From assembly GCA_025453555.1 (NCBI GenBank), contig JALOQC010000008.1:1-33476 (forward strand): a DNA stretch of 33,476 bases, read 5' to 3'. Below are positions 31,783 through 33,476 of the stretch, piece after piece. The position numbers and the translations under genes were made by a program. Every line of letters begins with the position of its first letter. The first letter of the stretch is position 1. The notes under the pieces were generated by a model. It had not been told where the DNA came from and ran no database searches. It saw only the letters and a list, made by a program, of their open reading frames with translations. This DNA comes from Myxococcota bacterium (GTDB lineage Bacteria; Myxococcota_A; Polyangia; Polyangiales; Houyiibacteriaceae).

Positions 31783-32454
31783 TCAGAGCGTCGCTGCGAC
31801 GTCGGCGTACATCGGCGCTCGACCGAGCAGCCAACCCGCCGCGATGCACCGCTCGTGGGCGGCACTGGCCACGCGGCGGACCTCGTCGTCGCCCGACTCC
31901 GTCACCGGACGGCCATCGATCGTGAGCGCGGCGTGGGCGAGCTCGTCGGGCTCCGAGCCCGCCAGTTCGCTTGGCTGGCTCAGCCTGGCGGCCAGCTCCA
32001 AATGGTGGAGCAGCAGGCGTCGGTCGTGCGCGGTCTGCTCGAAGTAGGTCGCGAGCTCGGGCTCGGCACGAAGCGCTACCTCGATCGCCGGCGCAGGGGC
32101 CAGGAAGCCCAGGCATGCCCGGTACCGTGAAGGTTCGGCTTGCTCGTCGAGCGCGGGCAGCGGCGCGAGCCCGAGCGACCAGCACAGCACGGCCACGCCT
32201 TCGATGCGCCAGCCGCCGTCGATCGCATCACGCGAGGCAAGCCCACCGGGAGCCGCGTTCAGGAGCGCGATCTCGCTCGGCTCGGCTTCGGGCCACAGCG
32301 ACTCGCGCATCATCCACGCGCGCAGCCGGACGATCTCGGGCCAACGTTCGGGGAGGAGCTCGAAGAGCGCGCGCGCCGTCACCGCGAGCAGCACGCGAGC
32401 GCGGCGATACGCGCGCTCGGCCGTCGGTGGGGCGTGCAGCGGCGAGTGAATCAT
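31783..32454 (-). CDS. DUF4272 domain-containing protein
   Basis: This 223-residue cytosolic protein has no signal peptide or membrane helix. Motifs resembling DUF4272 are A-Y-R-R-A-R-V-L-L-A-V-T-A-R-A at the start, L-R-A-W-M-M-R-E-S-L-W, W-R-I-E-G-V-A-V-L-C-W-S-L-G-L-A-P-L-P, and a C-terminal region with R-L-L-L-H-H-L-E-L-A-A-R-L and A-L-T-I-D-G-R-P-V. The family is widespread and uncharacterised. I used ATG 32454, which gives the usual family N-terminus; a GTG at 32523 in the same frame would add 23 residues. Neither has a clear ribosome-binding site. Confidence 0.75.
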   Translation of the reverse strand: MIHSPLHAPPTAERAYRRARVLLAVTARALFELLPERWPEIVRLRAWMMRESLWPEAEPSEIALLNAAPGGLASRDAIDGGWRIEGVAVLCWSLGLAPLPALDEQAEPSRYRACLGFLAPAPAIEVALRAEPELATYFEQTAHDRRLLLHHLELAARLSQPSELAGSEPDELAHAALTIDGRPVTESGDDEVRRVASAAHERCIAAGWLLGRAPMYADVAATL

Positions 32455-32612
32455 CCCGTCGACGCTATGCGAGGGGGCGTACCTCGTCGACGCCGCCGCT
32501 TGGTCACGAAATGGCCAGCTCACTCGGGCTCGGCGTCTACGGCATCGCGCTCACGCGATCGCTTCGAGAGCGCAGCGTTCGCGGGATTGCGCGGCTCGTG
32601 CACCGCGCGCGA

Positions 32613-33086
32613 TCACTCCGCGCGCGTGCCGAAGACCTGAACCCAATGGAAGTCGCGCAAGCCGATGCCGATCTCGTTGGAGCCGCCGGCGAGGATGTTC
32701 GCGCGGTGTCCGTCGCTCGACATCCAGCCCTCCATCACGTCGGCCGCGGTCCGATAGCCCTGCGCGATGTTCTCGCCGCGCGGGGAGGCGTCGTAGCCGG
32801 CTTCGAGGGTGCGCTGGGAGAACGATCGACCGTCCTGCGAGGTGTGGGAGAAGTAGCCGTTCTCCGCCATGTCCTCCGCGTGACGCTGCGCGGAGATCGC
32901 GAGGTGGCGATTCCACGCGTAGGGCTCGAGGCCGGCCGCGCGTCGCTCTTCGTTGACGAGGCGGAAGACCTCACAGACCTCGCTGCCTTCTTCGCCCCCG
33001 CAGTCGGGGCCTCCCCCGCCACCGTCGCCGCAGCCGAGAGCGCCGAGACCGAGAACGAGCGAGAGGGCGAGGAGCAGCACGCGCAT
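32613..33086 (-). CDS. CAP-domain (SCP/PR-1-like) lipoprotein
   Basis: The 157-residue protein has lipobox L-G-A-L-G-C (Cys19), a Gly-rich spacer and a single CAP domain. Visible CAP landmarks are V-N-E-E-R-R-A-A-G-L (44-53), A-I-S-A-Q-R-H-A-E-D-M-A-E-N-G-Y-F-S-H (His69, His81), R-G-E-N-I-A (Glu105) and W-M-S-S-D-G-H-R-A-N-I-L (His127). The canonical His/Glu set is therefore intact. Bacterial CAP proteins are exported and mostly of unknown activity. ATG 33086 has TACCAT six nt upstream (leaderless layout); ATG 33101 would add five residues. Confidence 0.88.
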   Translation of the reverse strand: MRVLLLALSLVLGLGALGCGDGGGGGPDCGGEEGSEVCEVFRLVNEERRAAGLEPYAWNRHLAISAQRHAEDMAENGYFSHTSQDGRSFSQRTLEAGYDASPRGENIAQGYRTAADVMEGWMSSDGHRANILAGGSNEIGIGLRDFHWVQVFGTRAE

Positions 33087-33092
33087 GCGCTC

Positions 33093-33098
33093 ATGGTA
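33093..33098 (-). promoter_or_regulatory. Candidate -10 element (TACCAT) of the CAP lipoprotein gene
   Basis: TACCAT on the minus strand ends 6 nt before ATG 33086, matching four of six -10 consensus positions. Confidence 0.35.
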
Positions 33099-33143
33099 CA
33101 CGCACCACGTGCCGGTGAGACAGTGCTCGGTTCGGGGCTGGCG

Positions 33144-33476
33144 TCAGTCTCGAGGCGCGGGAGCGCCGGGAAGGGTGTCGTTCGGATCGGCGCCGAGGAG
33201 GAGCTGCGCGAGGACGTCTGCGTGGCCGGCGTCGGCGGGCTCGACGTCTGCGCGATCGACGTCTGCGCGATCGATGTCTTCGTGATCGATGTCTTCGCGA
33301 TCGACGTCTTCGCGATCGAGGTCGGCGGGCTCGATCTCTGCGCGATCGATGTCTGCGTCCTCGCCGTGCGCAGGGTGGAACGCGAGGTCGGCGAGGGTGC
33401 CGTCGCCCGAGTCGAGCTCGTCGTGGTTCGTCAGCACCGCGACCACCGCGTCGAAGTCGAACGACTCGTCGTCGTC
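33144..33476 (-). CDS. C-terminal part of an acidic pentapeptide-repeat-like protein, truncated by the window edge
   Basis: The frame is open to the right edge, so only the last 110 residues are visible; the GTG at 33446 is probably internal. A Asp/Glu-rich lead (D-D-D-E-S-F-D-F-D) is followed by about ten five-residue units of the form [AE]-[DE]-[LIV]-[DE]-[RHP], such as A-D-L-D-R, E-D-V-D-R, E-D-I-D-H. Spacing and the central aliphatic residue match the A(D/N)LXX pentapeptide-repeat pattern, but the composition is extremely acidic, so this may instead be a low-complexity tail. The end is A-Q-L-L-L-G-A-D-P-N-D-T-L-P-G. Function cannot be judged without the rest. Confidence 0.55.
   Translation of the reverse strand, partial: DDDESFDFDAVVAVLTNHDELDSGDGTLADLAFHPAHGEDADIDRAEIEPADLDREDVDREDIDHEDIDRADVDRADVEPADAGHADVLAQLLLGADPNDTLPGAPAPRD
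33240..33359 (-). repeat. Eight 15-bp tandem repeats encoding the acidic pentapeptides
   Basis: Units such as ATCGACGTCTGCGCG and ATCGATGTCTTCGCG recur every 15 bp from 33240. Variation is mostly at single bases, so the array has expanded at the DNA level while keeping frame. Confidence 0.8.

Overview
The window is very GC-rich with strongly GC-biased third codon positions. It is dominated by predicted lipoproteins, carries a eukaryote-type Ser/Thr kinase, FG-GAP propeller, CAP, IgGFc-binding-like and MopE-type C-D-G-x-D-x-D-C-D-G metal-binding-motif proteins, and has many GTG starts. This mix points to a myxobacterium (Myxococcota, probably Polyangia; Sandaracinus-like by gene style). That assignment is inferred from gene content only.

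Layout. 1-1850 (+): the C-terminal part of an Lnt-like N-acyltransferase, then a small lipoprotein. 1931-7936 (-): a PAP2 phosphatase, a membrane-anchored Ser/Thr kinase, two small envelope proteins, and a STAND ATPase regulator with a C-terminal OmpR/PhoB-type winged helix. 8119-12024 (-): a 1301-residue WGR-DUF4132 protein, divergent from an ECF sigma factor with a metal-sensor-like cysteine pattern (12292-12852), which is followed by an outer-membrane porin (13032-14453). 14729-20675 (+): an ArsA-family ATPase, a VWA/MopE-motif lipoprotein, two small lipoproteins and glycine dehydrogenase subunit 2. 20929-24607: an IgGFc-binding-like lipoprotein and a MopE-motif lipoprotein converging on a clear bidirectional terminator, then a DUF4863 cupin. 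24739-26542: RNase III and a ChaN-like lipoprotein. 26679-31614: a giant 12-repeat MopE lipoprotein divergent from an FG-GAP lipoprotein. 31783-33476 (-): a DUF4272 protein, a CAP-domain lipoprotein and the tail of an acidic pentapeptide-repeat protein.

How it fits together. Most of the window is an envelope repertoire: eleven predicted lipoproteins, one porin, one PAP2 enzyme and an Lnt-like enzyme. Interspersed are three regulators (kinase, STAND-wHTH, ECF sigma) and a few housekeeping enzymes (GcvPB, RNase III). No phage, IS element, CRISPR array, tRNA or rRNA was seen.

The most interesting non-genic signals are: (i) a perfect 35-bp inverted repeat, 95 bp apart, covering the predicted start of the PAP2 gene; (ii) a roughly 33-bp palindromic element present four times, twice in the same reading frame inside unrelated genes; (iii) four 11-bp direct repeats just upstream of the STAND-wHTH gene, in the format used by PhoB-like winged helices; (iv) 10-bp phased repeats between the WGR-DUF4132 and sigma genes; and (v) a recurrent -10-like hexamer 6-7 nt before start codons, suggesting common leaderless transcripts.
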